DNA from: Gonatopus flavifemur | Taxonomy: Eukaryota; Arthropoda; Insecta; Hymenoptera; Dryinidae | Reading direction: 5' to 3' | NCBI GenBank assembly: GCA_018340375.1 | Contig: JAFFJZ010000006.1 | Span: 18,547,501 to 18,611,500 of the forward strand | Length of the DNA stretch: 64,000 nt | Shown here: one piece after another, positions 20,701 to 28,740 of the stretch | Numbering within the stretch: position 1 is the first letter of the stretch | Layout of the letters: every line of letters starts with the position of its first letter | The notes under the pieces: model-generated | The model's input: the letters and a program-made list of their open reading frames with translations, nothing else | Told to the model about the DNA's origin: nothing | Database searches by the model: none | Made by a program: the position numbers and the translations under genes

Positions 20701-22449
20701 ATGCACCGAGTTGTCCGCTATAACGGTAATAATAATGCTCGGCGTTTCGTTCGGGTCCAACGTCTAGACTTCTCTCATCTTGTCTTCTTCTTCTCCCTTC
20801 TCGTATAGAGCTGCGCTAATAAAACTGCGGCCGTTTCGCCGCGACTTGGTATTATATTTTTTTACGAACGGCTATTCAAATTCTTGCAAAATTGCATAAA
20901 AACCCCCGCGTACTCTCCTCTTTTTCGCGAGTTGCCAACCGGAGGGTATAATCTGAGACAAGGGGGTAACCGGTTCAGTTGGCTAGTGGGTCATTCGTAC
21001 CCAGAGGGTGCTGGTACCACGCATGAATCACCTTGTTCTGAACTTTCTCGGTATAAATTTCTTTTACGATAAGTTTAGTTTTTATCAGTAAAAAAAACAA
21101 CAGATTAAAGAGATATCAAGAGAATTGATATGATCAAAGAATAAGAAAGAAGAAATTGTAGATAGAGGTGGGTGGTGATGATGATGATGATGATGATAAT
21201 CATAATGATGATGAGGACGATGGGAAGGAACGGAGCGCCCCTGATTTTATTTTGAAACCACAGATAGTTGATGCGCGGAGTTGGATGAGTGGATCCAGAA
21301 CCTTAGTCGAAATGATAAAATTGCGGTATTAAGTCGTTCGGCTTTATGTGTATTCTCTGAAGTCTCTTGCGAGGGAAAAAAATGAGAAGCGAAGGGAGAA
21401 GAAAGGGAAGAAGGAGAAGGAGTACCGTGGTGGCGCTTCTTCTTTCCACGTACCCTGTCATTAGACAATATTCGGCTCGAGACAATCATATTCCACACAG
21501 TTCAGACATCGCTGTTTAACTTTATGATATTTTGTGTCCTCCTGCAATCCACGAAACACTCGAGAGACACAGGTGCTTTCTCTTCCCTGTCTATAAAATC
21601 GTCGTCCAAAACAGACCAGTGTCATTATCTTATGGATAACATAACGTTGAACATAATTCAAGGCCATTCATCGGTTCGCATTCTTCTCTATTTTATTATA
21701 GAGTTCAGAACGACCGACAGTAGCTACGGTCGTTCGAACGATTTCATCGGTATTTCGATGATCAAAATACTGTAATAATCGAGATCTATTGCACAAAATT
21801 TTGATTCATTTCGCGGAAACATCATTCCCCGACACTCGAACCTCGAAGAATGCACTTTTCTTTTGTTTCATTTTAAACCGAGTCAATTCATCAACGAGAG
21901 TGGTAGTTGAGAAACATTCGATTCGATAGAACAATTTTTCAAATTATATCTGTTTCTCTTTTCTAGCATGCTAGATAAAATTATCATACAAGGATACAAA
22001 GCGCTGCAACTCCAGTACTTCTTCACGGCAGGCCACGATGAAGTTAAAGCATGGACCATTCAGGTATATTCAATTCAAACGATTCAAATATTTTCATGTA
22101 ATAATGTGTTATAATAATTACAGAAAGGTACGAAAGCGCCACAAGCCGCCGGTAGAATACATACAGATTTTGAAAAAGGTTTCATCATGGCGGAAGTTAT
22201 GAGATACGACGATTTCAAAAATGAAGGCTCGGAAGCTGCTGTCAAGGTACAAAATAATATCATGTAAAAATCTGAATTTGTACGTTTGTTTATTATAAAA
22301 TGTCTAATGCGAATTCTTTCATCTCATCAATTATACAGGCAGCTGGAAAATATAGACAACAAGGTCGCAATTACGTCGTCGAAGATGGTGATATAATTTT
22401 CTTCAAATTCAACGCCGGTGCAGGGTTGAAGGATGCAAAAAAGAAGTGA
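2779..22449 (+). CDS. OLA1: Obg-like ATPase 1 (OLA1), ten coding exons
   Basis: OLA1 is a cytosolic TRAFAC-class P-loop ATPase of the YchF group, tied to translation and stress control. Coding exons: 2779-2959, 13629-13689, 14751-14878, 15497-15672, 16969-17046, 19963-20060, 20287-20427, 21967-22063, 22124-22246, 22339-22449. Together they give 397 aa; the human protein has 396. Visible motifs: Walker [10 protein letters not shown] at residues 28-36, switch II DIAG at 91-94, and NLSEKD at 228-233 in place of the GTPase NKxD, which is the known basis of its ATP preference. A TGS domain forms the C-terminus, ending near [13 protein letters not shown] and a lysine tail. All introns are GT-AG except the first, which must be read as AT-AC (separate entry). 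Introns host a nested AK9-like gene and several transposons. A poly(A) signal AATAAA lies at 22723-22728. Confidence 0.96.
3103..7686 (+). CDS. Adenylate kinase 9-like multidomain protein, intronless, nested in OLA1 intron 1
   Basis: A single 1527-codon frame carries repeated adenylate-kinase-type P-loop modules, so I read it as an AK9-like nucleoside (di)phosphate kinase. Two modules keep intact Walker A loops: GPLGSGKS at 730-737 and GPPRCGKS at 1017-1024. Two N-terminal modules are degenerate: around 112-124 ([11 protein letters not shown], glycines and lysine displaced) and around 369-390 ([10 protein letters not shown]). Between modules is a recurring Cys-Pro unit of about 45 residues ending in a Tyr/Phe-rich stretch and a Pro-x-x-Tyr-like motif, seen about five times (near residues 326, 666, 950, 1240, 1330). 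The C-terminus is an Asp-rich, then Ser-rich tail. AK9 proteins are linked to cilia and sperm flagella. The gene lies on the same strand as its host, 143 bp after OLA1 exon 1. Lack of introns suggests a retrocopy or intron loss; the long open frame shows selection. The start could be a later Met. Confidence 0.85.
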   Translation: MCDSDKEEVYTTASMITKSSFLHRIKGYSNHQHTKSVLYSSNATIIYPKVDMYYSFGEYKNSFSKAQNTNKYNFSDTRGPHFEPFVDSYFHNPYSENDAKMKYLKTQPTSFVIFNKPGLIESSKLAKLISEEWKCVLISPEVVVQNENQSFTAQGLEFSNDPATIWKLVENRANQREIMHRGYVLEGLPLISPNSDDNSKPDIVQQLNSIFDSWTIKPCVIIYIVCSNVDITKNSEIHSKSSCCECYERFVSLNIEKWIFSHNPQNVIRVDGCTDVSRMFEIVNTRLHQLSLPRSIPCYWIRHPSTNVNRRISTQKSLCPVELAKGNVVEGTYAIGFMNEIYCLSTEENARLFMDNPRPFLLSIAQPIYRIAVFGIGVHDICQELSKTFGIPIIHVNELTKRFIEDRIVDDILRELELKKEAERSHELRIWQQEMFQTFDYLMKILRSRENEDSHEFVAEELEILRDKLRKYGMQHLEGDVEFFNKIVENEDTLLEYAPAPHGLSEIPKLSRNDPEVLDILKQRVGIDDNRLDANEKISLIVKEIELIPKRMIERDMYAIGGFIIDGMFTDKDVWEKICEEKNQDHLISTIVNFIAIFDEDENFVDEWKNVEQKLKELDKSFIVCNPKFTVDASENVIGYIKDRYEVKAGIISNDEEMQLGDTGFYCPVALSRNVLLKGQSQFKTVLRNKTYFLSNAEALEEFIKDPQKYSIPFLRPPASIPPFRLSIVGPLGSGKSIFSQALSREFGFVCIDMKTQFQAFESNSNPPQNCIYKYYRADATLLRGELEKCILTYFKPPYSEFDIIFDGFPNTNTADVALQNYAIPEMIIELQCDKDIAVQRILPKFTESSDEGILDIENICREIYEEDMRGLFSTRKLFTNELIPWIKVNTEDSVNKVYNKILKIVDNYCKKMRSVSNLQTTIPIDIETAENLLNHGYYLTSSFRRFCPVQIYEKENPFPMYLTLKAQRNIHPVIYRKYIFFLGGERALRVFTNNPLKYIEQDSIVPLIPLRLSIIGPPRCGKSTLARRIAVTYGLKVVTQNEALDHVLKHLSWTELGQLIRTYTRKEECVPSVLIARAISVYIMDPLSTCQGYVLDDFPVDQKSYENLKSLGIHPMIVIDLKCDLDSCLERSYDSTNMRYNFSPQFRSCLHEKWLRNQKNYHDWMIKKFSQNIIEVNANQSKWGVWLHADRQIRYRFCEILKYFRESDYHDKAHRLRFMCVSPEEFQMRQSECYESYCPGCLFQENVLTASASPSNRIEGMVQYKEYFYWLCSLHLNTFMKYPSKYLSSFRETSNQLTEYPRIITNEVNVRDQRLKADGFCLVTYVQNFPNCVLVPGKSDLCIAYKNEVYLFCSEECFAEFLKRYSQYCDVNINSRHDFSIPSIDLKNLPILGFLEQTVATSVVQAVNHVTALRPKLPGFSPGLSAAICTGVFLKIHGNTRCVEETEVYKKVKERIANRDLIIQTAILNATKKFRTDKSDEDDDDDSGGHRFESITTLGSSQSMGIRFRRTSPTQLFSEPSDDNRI
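7860..8530. mobile_element. Inverted-repeat element filled with CTCTGAA/TTCAGAG words
   Basis: The ends are inverted copies of TCCCTGRTRAAAAAAATCTC: left at 7860, right ending 8530. The interior is a diverged array of TCTGAATC/CTCTGAA words about every 10-20 bp, on both strands. Related stretches with the same CCCTGGTGAAAAAA end recur near 13281, 25766, 26225, 29708, 30112 and 47117, so it is a dispersed non-coding family. Confidence 0.6.
8531..9977. other. OLA1 intron 1 sequence without gene
   Basis: AT-rich intronic DNA. Only a decayed copy of the GGTTACAMCAATC repeat family, seen complete at 1089-1217, is recognisable near 9700-9900. No coding frame with protein-like composition was found. 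Confidence 0.5.
9978..10580. mobile_element. Outer inverted-repeat element with ACACGGAGAAAA ends
   Basis: Left end ACACGGAGAAAACTGGTATA at 9978; right end is its imperfect complement ending TTTTTCTCCGTGT at 10580. Subterminal AAAATATGG-(A/G)GC-CCAAAC blocks also match in inverted orientation. A second element (10078-10463) is inserted inside. The same ACACGGAGAA end appears at 11858 and 60746, defining a family. No ORF. Confidence 0.65.
10078..10463. mobile_element. 386-bp element with perfect 35-bp inverted ends and AGTACTG array
   Basis: Perfect 35-bp terminal inverted repeats begin CCTTTGCACTCCGTTGTCGC on both strands. Between them are about 15 copies of the self-complementary core AGTACT/CCAGTACTGG and close variants. 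It is nested in the element at 9978-10580. The perfect ends imply recent mobility. No ORF of its own; non-autonomous. Confidence 0.75.
10603..11210. mobile_element. Inverted-repeat element with internal tandem repeats
   Basis: CACATCTGCACGGAA (10603) is matched near the other end by TTTCCGTGCAGGTGTG (to about 11211). Within it lie direct repeats, including the 31-bp array listed separately, and GGGAAAGT/ACTTTCC words on both strands. It abuts the previous element. Boundaries are approximate. Confidence 0.45.
11030..11122. repeat. 31-bp tandem repeat, three full copies
   Basis: Unit TTTCCTCCCGCTGCAAGCGG plus GCAGAAAGTAC; copies start at 11030, 11061 and 11092, and a partial fourth follows. 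Each unit contains the inverted repeat CCCGCTGCGAGCGGG, so every copy can form a small hairpin. Confidence 0.9.
11634..12675. mobile_element. About 1-kb element: CCCGGG ends, interior an AGATCT array
   Basis: The termini are inverted repeats: CCCGGGAAAAAATCATCAGA at the left, and its complement TAATGATTTTTTCCCGGG at the right. The interior holds roughly three dozen AGATCT hexamers, mostly as the palindromic 10-mer TCAGATCTGA spaced about 10 bp apart. It is inserted in the left end of the older element at 11583-13257, which fixes its borders and shows that it moved. It is itself interrupted at about 11858-12193. Confidence 0.8.
11858..12193. mobile_element. Third-level insertion inside the AGATCT element
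   Basis: About 335 bp without any AGATCT word interrupts the array. It begins ACACGGAGAAAAAAG, like the elements at 9978 and 60746, and ends CTTTTCTTAGTGTG, an imperfect complement. No ORF. Confidence 0.5.
13281..13510. repeat. Partial copy of the CCCTGGTGAAAAAA / CTCTGAA family
   Basis: Begins TCCTGGTGGAAAAATATCTC and contains TCTGAAAATCTC/TTTCAGAG words like the element at 7860-8530. No clear right end. Confidence 0.45.
13690..14750. other. OLA1 intron 2
   Basis: GT-AG intron (GTAAGC ... TTTTACAG). A moderately GC-richer stretch at 13.7-13.9 kb and a pyrimidine tract at 14.46-14.52 kb are visible. No repeat element or gene recognised. Confidence 0.5.
14879..16968. other. OLA1 introns 3 and 4, flanking exon 15497-15672
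   Basis: GT-AG introns with a short (TA)n run near 16076. Nothing else recognisable. Open frames here are chance. Confidence 0.5.
17267..17540. mobile_element. 274-bp inverted-repeat element in OLA1 intron 5
   Basis: Left end CACTGTAAAAAAAA at 17267, right end TTTTTTACAGTG to 17540. The interior is rich in ATGAAT/ATTCAT words. Ends resemble those of the element at 28111-28335 (ACACTGTCAGAAAT). Confidence 0.55.
18093..18295. mobile_element. 203-bp inverted-repeat element
   Basis: AACACTGGGGTAATTTTGTA at 18093 is matched by the inverted GGTACAAAAACACCCCAGTG at 18274-18295. No ORF. Lies in OLA1 intron 5. Confidence 0.6.
19495..19734. mobile_element. 240-bp MITE, copy A
   Basis: Ends CTCACACAACACTCGTTGTC and its near complement (...GACGACGAGTGTCGTGTGAG). 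The subterminal TAAAAGATATCTTCAGAAA is also inverted. The same family is present at 30831-31167 with a longer interior. Confidence 0.75.
20428..21966. other. OLA1 intron 7
   Basis: GT-AG intron. Contains a GTAGTAATAGTAGTAGG run near 20646 and a (GAT)n run near 21177-21210. No gene recognised. Confidence 0.5.
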
Positions 22450-22899
22450 TAGAAGACTTGAAGAATTACATTGGCTTTTTTTTCTTCTTCATTCTCTGTA
22501 CTCTCCATCTCAGAGAATCAACTTTTCTATCATCCTTTCCTCAACATTTTTCTACATTGTATTGAAAAAAACACAATAACTCGAATTCAATAGGATTGAT
22601 TTGAAACATTCTCGATTTCCTTTTTTTTCTAATCTATTTGCTATTCATATAACGTGGAATTCATGTTGCTCGAGTACTCCGTTTGAGTAGAACAAAGTTG
22701 TGTATTTGAAGATGAATATGTAAATAAATTCAATTCGATTACGAATATTCGATACAAAACTTCACCATGCGGAAGGTTACAAACCCTGTATCATTTAAAA
22801 TCCTTCCCTATCGGAACAACCCTCAGAAATACTATCCTCCGTAAGAAGGTAGACTCTTTTTACTCTGTAACTCGTTTCAAATTCGTTAATTGCAAAATA
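22450..22899. other. Convergent 3' region between OLA1 and the sulfotransferase-like gene
   Basis: 451 bp between the two opposing stop codons. It holds the OLA1 3' UTR with AATAAA at 22723-22728. No other gene. Confidence 0.7.
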
Positions 22900-25295
22900 T
22901 CATCCATTTTCAGATGTAGTTTTCAACAATCGAGACTTCAGCCACTGGTAAAATTCGATTTCATTGGCCAGAATCTTCTTCAATTTGTTTTTTATACGTA
23001 AATCGTATATCACGGATTCGCGCGACCGTTCATCCTCCTTTGGCTCTGTGGAAAATTACAAGAAATTTCAATAAAACGTTTCCAGTATCCAAATAAACCA
23101 AACCACTTACTGAGTTTCTCATAAATTTCTGTGGCACCATCGAAAAAGTATGGGAATGCATCTTGAAGGGCGTGCAATGATAATTCCATGTGATCTAAAA
23201 TACCAACAACCGGATACCATCGTAAAACATTGGCTTTAGCTTGCTCTAATGCCCATTTGTTATTCCTTTGTCTACAAAAACAAACAAAAACAGAGATCAA
23301 CGAGATTGATATTTTTCTCAGAATGTAAATAATCAATACATACATGCATCGAGGATCTTGTCCACAAAAATGTGGAATCGCACCGTTATAAAGAGTGGTT
23401 AATTTTCCTTTCTGATGCCTAAAACAAAATATTCAATTGCAATGCATAATCAGCATAGGTTACGAGTTTTGTACATGAACTTTATTTCATTTGCTCATAT
23501 TTCTTCACAGGATTGAGCAATATCTCTGTGTTCTAGCTTGGCCTAGAATATAACGGAATGTGCAATTACGAATAATTTCGCAACATTCCCAATGAATATA
23601 CTTTACATAATTCAATAATTGATCGCACTTGAAAATATTGAGAGAATAAGGCATCTCTCTTTTCATTACCTTTGTAAAATTTTTGGATCCAACGGATCTC
23701 TGACTAAAGAAATGTAAGCCGGGGACTGTCTTCCGAACGCTGAGAAGTTCAAAAATCTCACGTCCCCGTCGAATGAAAGAGGAATTGCTTCCTGACGAAT
23801 GATGCTCGTAATTTCTTCCACGAGGAGTTCCTGTGAAATTCATGATTCTTTAGAAATTAAGATGAGAAGAGGAGAGATGAAACACTTTTACCTGTTGTAG
23901 CTCGGATAATTCTTCGCGATCGTCCGGAGGTAATCGTATGTGTTTAAACGCGTTGAACCCTTGAAGCCGTTGTAAAATCAAGACCAACAATTCCGCGCCG
24001 GTACCAGGGATGCGTGTTAGCATCAACACGTGTTTACTTATCTCCGATATTTGCTCCCTACCGCCCAATTCCGCGAGAGACGGCGTGACGAAACGATATG
24101 CCTAAATTAATATTCTCATTGTTATGAAGTAAATATCGCAAAGTTGATTATGTAAAACTTGCAAATGTCGACACAGAAAATACTATTTTCTCATATTACG
24201 CGGTCTTGATGATTTATAACGCTACTGCATCACGATAATAACTCGTTTGAAGGTGAATTACTTTGTATACGCGATACGTAACAGAATTCTCATGTCATGT
24301 ACGAAAGATCAATTTCCCACAGTCCCATCCTGCAACATCGATGTTCGAGCATACTTTCACTGCATCCAACCGAGCATTCTTCTATTTCAAAGTGCCCACC
24401 TACGTTCTTCGGGTAAGGCTTTACCTCGAGCATCACGTTACCGCGATTACTCACGTTGACCATCGAATAAATACAAGGCTATCTGACATCATTAGAAGTC
24501 ATTCCAAGAAACAATATTTCAAAAATTCTTTGTCAATTAAATTAATTCAATGTCTCTGTTTCGTGTTATTTTCTTAAAATTCATTCAAGTATTTCTTCAT
24601 ATACTTGGCGTCGAGAAGTTTCCCAATAGAACCTAAAATTTGTGCACGTCCAGGGAACCCTAATTAAAGAATCTCATTAATTCCGATGCAGAATCAATTG
24701 GTTTAACGAGATTCTTGAACAAGAGAACGTCCAAATACGTCTCTCAGACGTCCTTTGGAGATTCAAATGTCCGGCGCACATTTGAACTCCCGAGGGACGT
24801 CTGAGAGACGTATTTGGACGTTCCCTGGATGTACGCAAATTTTGGTTCTGTTGGGGTTATCTCTCTCGATTAAAACGATGAAAGATAAATGCCTTGCTCA
24901 GACAATTTGAAAAAATTCTGAAATTGGCGCTAATTCCGTACTCTGATTGAATACCAAAATTTCTTTAACAAGGGTGAAGAACAAAGTTTCGAACAAATTA
25001 ATCATAACTTTTGAAAAGTTGACCGACAAAAAACATATACCTAATAAAACTGAAACCAATTAAAATGCATCTACGCTATGAAGAATAAAAAATGAAAAGT
25101 CCATATCACCTGTGCGTTAGTTCTGATTCCAAAATTATTCGCATCCCACTGGCGAGGATGATCATCGTACGCGAAACCACTGGGAAAATGAGCGAATTCC
25201 GCGGACGACCTTGAATTCAAAATGACTAAGGTCAAGATGAGGCAGGCAATCACCATTGAGAGTAAGAATTGCTGTTGATTACGGTTCAAACGCAT
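22900..25295 (-). CDS. 2-O-sulfotransferase family protein (UST/HS2ST/pipe-like), probable pseudoenzyme
   Basis: Six exons in translation order: 25110-25295, 23892-24101, 23670-23830, 23344-23418, 23111-23271, 22900-23045; all junctions GT-AG in frame, 312 aa. The N-terminus has a type II signal anchor (about residues 10-26), as in Golgi sulfotransferases. Similarity to uronyl/heparan 2-O-sulfotransferases is clear: VRFLNFSAFG then YISLVRDP, IPHFCGQDPRC, and WALEQAKANV with VVGILDHMELSL. But the PAPS loop (usually NRVxK) reads TRIPGTGA, lacking the lysine. The catalytic His-x-His before the VxxLxF segment is Asp-Gly-Asp. The stretch after RDP with the conserved Ser-x-Tyr-Tyr and Arg-x-Gly-Asp is absent, which explains the short length (about 400 is usual). 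Active chemistry therefore looks lost. The first start (ATG 25295) is chosen; an in-frame TTG upstream is not used. Confidence 0.8.
24622..24855. mobile_element. 234-bp foldback element in the sulfotransferase-like gene's intron 1
   Basis: Nearly full-length inverted repeat: CCCAATAGAACCTAAAATTT at the left and its near complement ending CTGTTGGG at the right. Inner arms contain GACGTCTGAGAGACGTATTT and its complement. No ORF. Confidence 0.7.
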
Positions 25296-25765
25296 GTTCA
25301 ATTCTTATGGATGCAAAAAATTCTCGATTGATGATATTCGATAATAATCACGATCACTTTCACTCTACGCACGTTATATTTTATTCGTGCATCGCGGGCG
25401 TCATCGTCGTCAATGGAATCGATTGAATCAAACAAGTTTGATTGGAATCGTATGTGCGGGAAATTTCCTCGAGTGACTAAAGAGAACGTCCGTGGGTCAT
25501 AGACTCGAAGGTATTGCCACGATCCCCACATCTTCACCTACTGTGTGAAATCCCCTCCATATATCTATGTTAAACATTATAAACTCTGATGATTTCACTT
25601 TCGAATTCACACACCCAAGATGCACTCTGTTGAACCGTTGTTGTTTGAAGTGGATTACCTTTTTCGTTCATCGAAGTAGGGTGCACATGGCATGGGATTG
25701 TGAAATAACAGTCTCCGGTGAATTTCATGTTTCATTCTTAAACAATTTTACTCCGTGGAATACCC
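25296..25765. other. Upstream flank of the sulfotransferase-like gene
   Basis: Presumed promoter and 5' UTR on the minus strand, then unremarkable spacer. Short open frames lack protein-like composition. Confidence 0.4.
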
Positions 25766-26480
25766 TGGAGGAAAAATTTCACTGGAAATCTCTGAACATT
25801 TCAGAGAATTTTAAAGGTGTTCATAGTTCTTCACAGAGTTTCAGTATCCCTGTTGAAAAAATTTCGTTGACTTTTTTGGCTCATTCGCTTTTCATTGAAA
25901 AATTAGTAAAATTCAACTCAGTTCAACAAAATTTCAGTGAAATCCAATAATTATCCACAAAATTCAATAACTGTTAGTAAAATTTGTTGACTTTCATCGA
26001 AGTTTGTTGAAATTTGAGGATTCGTATTGAATTTTATTGAAATACTGCTGTGCCAAAAATGAACGAAATTCGACAAAAATTTCCCGCCAGGGATTTTTCA
26101 GAGACATGCATAGATATTCAGAGAAATTTTCATTGAAAATACGTGTTCAATGAGCAAGAGTGTTTCAGAGCTTTTCAGATTCTTTCAAGGTTTTTCAGAG
26201 ATTTGCAGAGATATTTTCTACCAGGGCTCTGGTGAAAAAAATTTCTCTGAATTCCACTGAAAAACTCTGGAAAAATCCGAAAGACCCATGAAGATTTTTT
26301 CCAACTTTGAAAAGTTTTGAAAAACTCTTGCTCCATGAACACTTTTTTTTCATTGAAAATTCCTCTGGATATCTCTGAGAATTCTGAATTTTTCTGAAAA
26401 TCACTGAAACTCTAAGGATTTCTGAAATTTTTATGAAAAATCTAATACATTTGAAACATCTTGCACAGACTTTTTTCCTG
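25766..26480. repeat. Cluster of CCCTGG-AAAAAT / CTCTGAA family copies
   Basis: Starts CCCTGGAGGAAAAATTTCAC. Internal ends occur at about 26090 (CCGCCAGGGA) and 26218-26240 (ATTTTCTACCAGGGCTCTGG then GTGAAAAAAATTTCTCTGAA). Several partial or nested copies of the family seen at 7860-8530 are therefore juxtaposed. No coding. Confidence 0.5.
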
Positions 26481-27095
26481 AGTTCATAAGAATTTCGTTA
26501 TCTTTTCAGACAACTGAGAACGAAATTCCGCATTGAAAAAAGTCTGACGGAACTCTGATAAATGTCCGATATTTTTCTGACCATTGAACAATTTAAAAAC
26601 TCTATGGATACATTTACGTGCTTCATTCAAATATCATGTGTGAAAAAGTTGTTTTAATGGTCTGAAAAATGTAAAAAATTTATCAGACATTTCAAAGCGC
26701 AGTTCTGTTCCTAGGTCTCTGAAAACAAATGCAAAATCTATAGATTCTAAAAAAAGTTTGTACAAAATGTTCCAAATAAATGAGATTTTTCATCAGAATG
26801 TCAAAGATTCTCAAAGTTTATCAAAGTTCTGCAGAAAAATTGTGATGTTTTTGAGAGTTTAATAATACTTATTTCAGCGGAATATTTCCATACGAGTATC
26901 CTCTGAAAATTCATTAAAACCTTTGGCAAAACGGTTTTTGGGATGAGTTTGTTTATTTTTGAGTATTTATGCACTGTTGCAGAGTTGGCATCAAATCTCA
27001 TTAATCAATGGGACTTAATGGACCTTTTTTAACCATGATATTGCTTATTTTCTTACACTGCGAATGAAAACGAACAAAACCTGTAACAAAATTTG
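26481..27095. other. Spacer with TCTGA/TCAGA-rich decayed repeat
   Basis: Contains GTCTGAC, ATCAGAC and TCTGAAAA words resembling the preceding family, without recognisable ends. No gene seen. Confidence 0.4.
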
Positions 27096-27269
27096 AGCAG
27101 GGCCTGGATCAAGGGAGGGGGGGGGGGGCTATAGCCCCGGGCCCCATTTGAGGAAGAAAATTAATGTAAAAAGCTGTAAAGGACATTCCTTCCTCCCGCT
27201 TTTTACTTTGAGAGAGGCCTCAAATTGTTTCATAGCCCCGGGCCTTTACACGCTTAATTCGGCCCTGCT
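27096..27269. mobile_element. 174-bp element with AGCAGGGCC ends
   Basis: Inverted ends AGCAGGGCC and GGCCCTGCT, with an internal inverted/direct pair of ATAGCCCCGGGCC and a G12 run (GAGGGGGGGGGGGG). CAGGGCC-type ends are typical of non-autonomous hAT-like elements, but no target duplication is visible, so the class is uncertain. Confidence 0.5.
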
Positions 27270-27548
27270 GGCAAGTACTTGCCCAGCTCCGCCGATTTAT
27301 TATTACAGGATCTGTTGATTTCCATCTGGACTTACCTGGAATTTTTTGCAGGATATATAGATAATTATAAGCTATATTTGATTGATTGTTGAAAATTCAT
27401 TATGATTTATTTCTGGATCTCTTTTTAACCTATTTTGCTATTAAACATGAGAATTTCGATCATATTTTCGAAGGTCTCTTTGTGATAGGGGAGAGAGGGG
27501 TTGAAAGTTATTCAGATGACTCCAATTTTACAAATGAAACTAAATAAT

Positions 27549-27799
27549 CGCCCAGATAGAAAAATGTCTCAATAATGCCATCATAATGGTGACATGCACG
27601 CCAAGAAATGTTTGCATCATGGTACCAAGGTGTTTCCGCATAAAGCATTGTTATTGGTAGCAAAACGAGGTGATGGTACCATAATGAAGACATAATGTTT
27701 ACATTTTATGCATCATTGCAATCTGAGCGAAGTTTATGATAGTATGTTTACGACACATTATGTTACAAAATATTTAGGGCATGATTTTCTATTTGGGCG
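27549..27799. mobile_element. 251-bp MITE with CGCCCAGATAGAAAAATG ends
   Basis: The left end CGCCCAGATAGAAAAATG is matched by the inverted CATGATTTTCTATTTGGGCG. The interior shares ATGGTACCAAGGTGTTTCCG with the larger element at 41479-42579. Confidence 0.7.
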
Positions 27800-28110
27800 T
27801 ATATTCTGAATATGCAAACTGAGATAAATATTTCTCCCTCAATTTACATATTCAAAACATGTGCTCACTCATTTCTATTTCTGGAAATTGAATCATCGGA
27901 ACAACTTCCCCGCGGCACTTTCAACCCCGCTCTCCCCTATTGATGAACTGTTCAAGAACTCTGCGATGCACAGAAAGAAATAGATACTAATGTATGAGAA
28001 ATATTATACGGGTTAGTATATGAGGACGAGCATCTAGATTATACCTCTGGGATACTAGTCTTCAATAACTTTTTATTACTCCTTATAATTTGGGTTATAC
28101 TCCTTAGCAT

Positions 28111-28335
28111 ACACTGTCAGAAATATTATGAAGTTTTTTTCAATACCGTACATGAATTCAGGTTAATACACATTTTACATTAAATTTAATGTACCAAAAC
28201 ATTGAAAAAATATAGATTTTGCTATAGTTTACATTAAATTTAATGTAAAATGTGTATGAAACTCAATTCATGCGCGTATTTAAAAAAAACTTCCAGCAAA
28301 TACATTAAAATTAATGCAGAAATTTCTAACAGTGT
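28111..28335. mobile_element. 225-bp MITE with ACACTGTCAGAAAT ends
   Basis: Left ACACTGTCAGAAAT and right ATTTCTAACAGTGT, plus internal inverted TTACATTAAATTTAATGTA words. No ORF. Confidence 0.6.
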
Positions 28336-28346
28336 AGGTACGGATA

Positions 28347-28740
28347 TTAAGGGGATACCAGCGATCCCTGCAGATGCAACCCGCCATACAAGCGAACCGA
28401 CTGAGTAAGCATTTTCTCGGCAACAATATTCTGAACCAGATTCATTGAGAAGTATGAAATTTTCAGGAATCAATCTTCAATCCTTCATCCATCGCGGTAC
28501 ATCGCCCGAATTTTGAATTTCGAAAAAAAGCTTGTGTTATCGACTGAGAAAAAGATGTTTTTTCGAAATTTAGAATTCGGGCGATGTACTGCGATGGATA
28601 AAGGATTGAAGATTGATTCCTGAAAATTTCACATTTCTCCGTGAATTCAGCTCAGAGTATTCTTGCCGAGAAAATGTTCACTCAGTCGGTACGCTTGTAT
28701 GGTGGGTTGCATCTGCAGGGATCACTGGTATCCCCTTAAG
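28347..28740. mobile_element. 394-bp long-hairpin element
   Basis: The two halves are inverted copies of about 195 bp, at roughly 90% identity by eye. They begin TTAAGGGGATACCAGCGATC and contain TGCAGATGCAACCCGCCATA and the GGGCGATGTAC block. The centre is at about 28543. A transcript through it would fold into a long hairpin. A degraded relative lies at 46506-46768. Confidence 0.75.

Noticed and set aside
23419..23669. A missing exon restoring the Ser-x-Tyr-Tyr / Arg-x-Gly-Asp motif in the sulfotransferase-like gene
   Set aside because: I read this interval in all minus frames and saw no such motif, and the flanking exons already join in phase.
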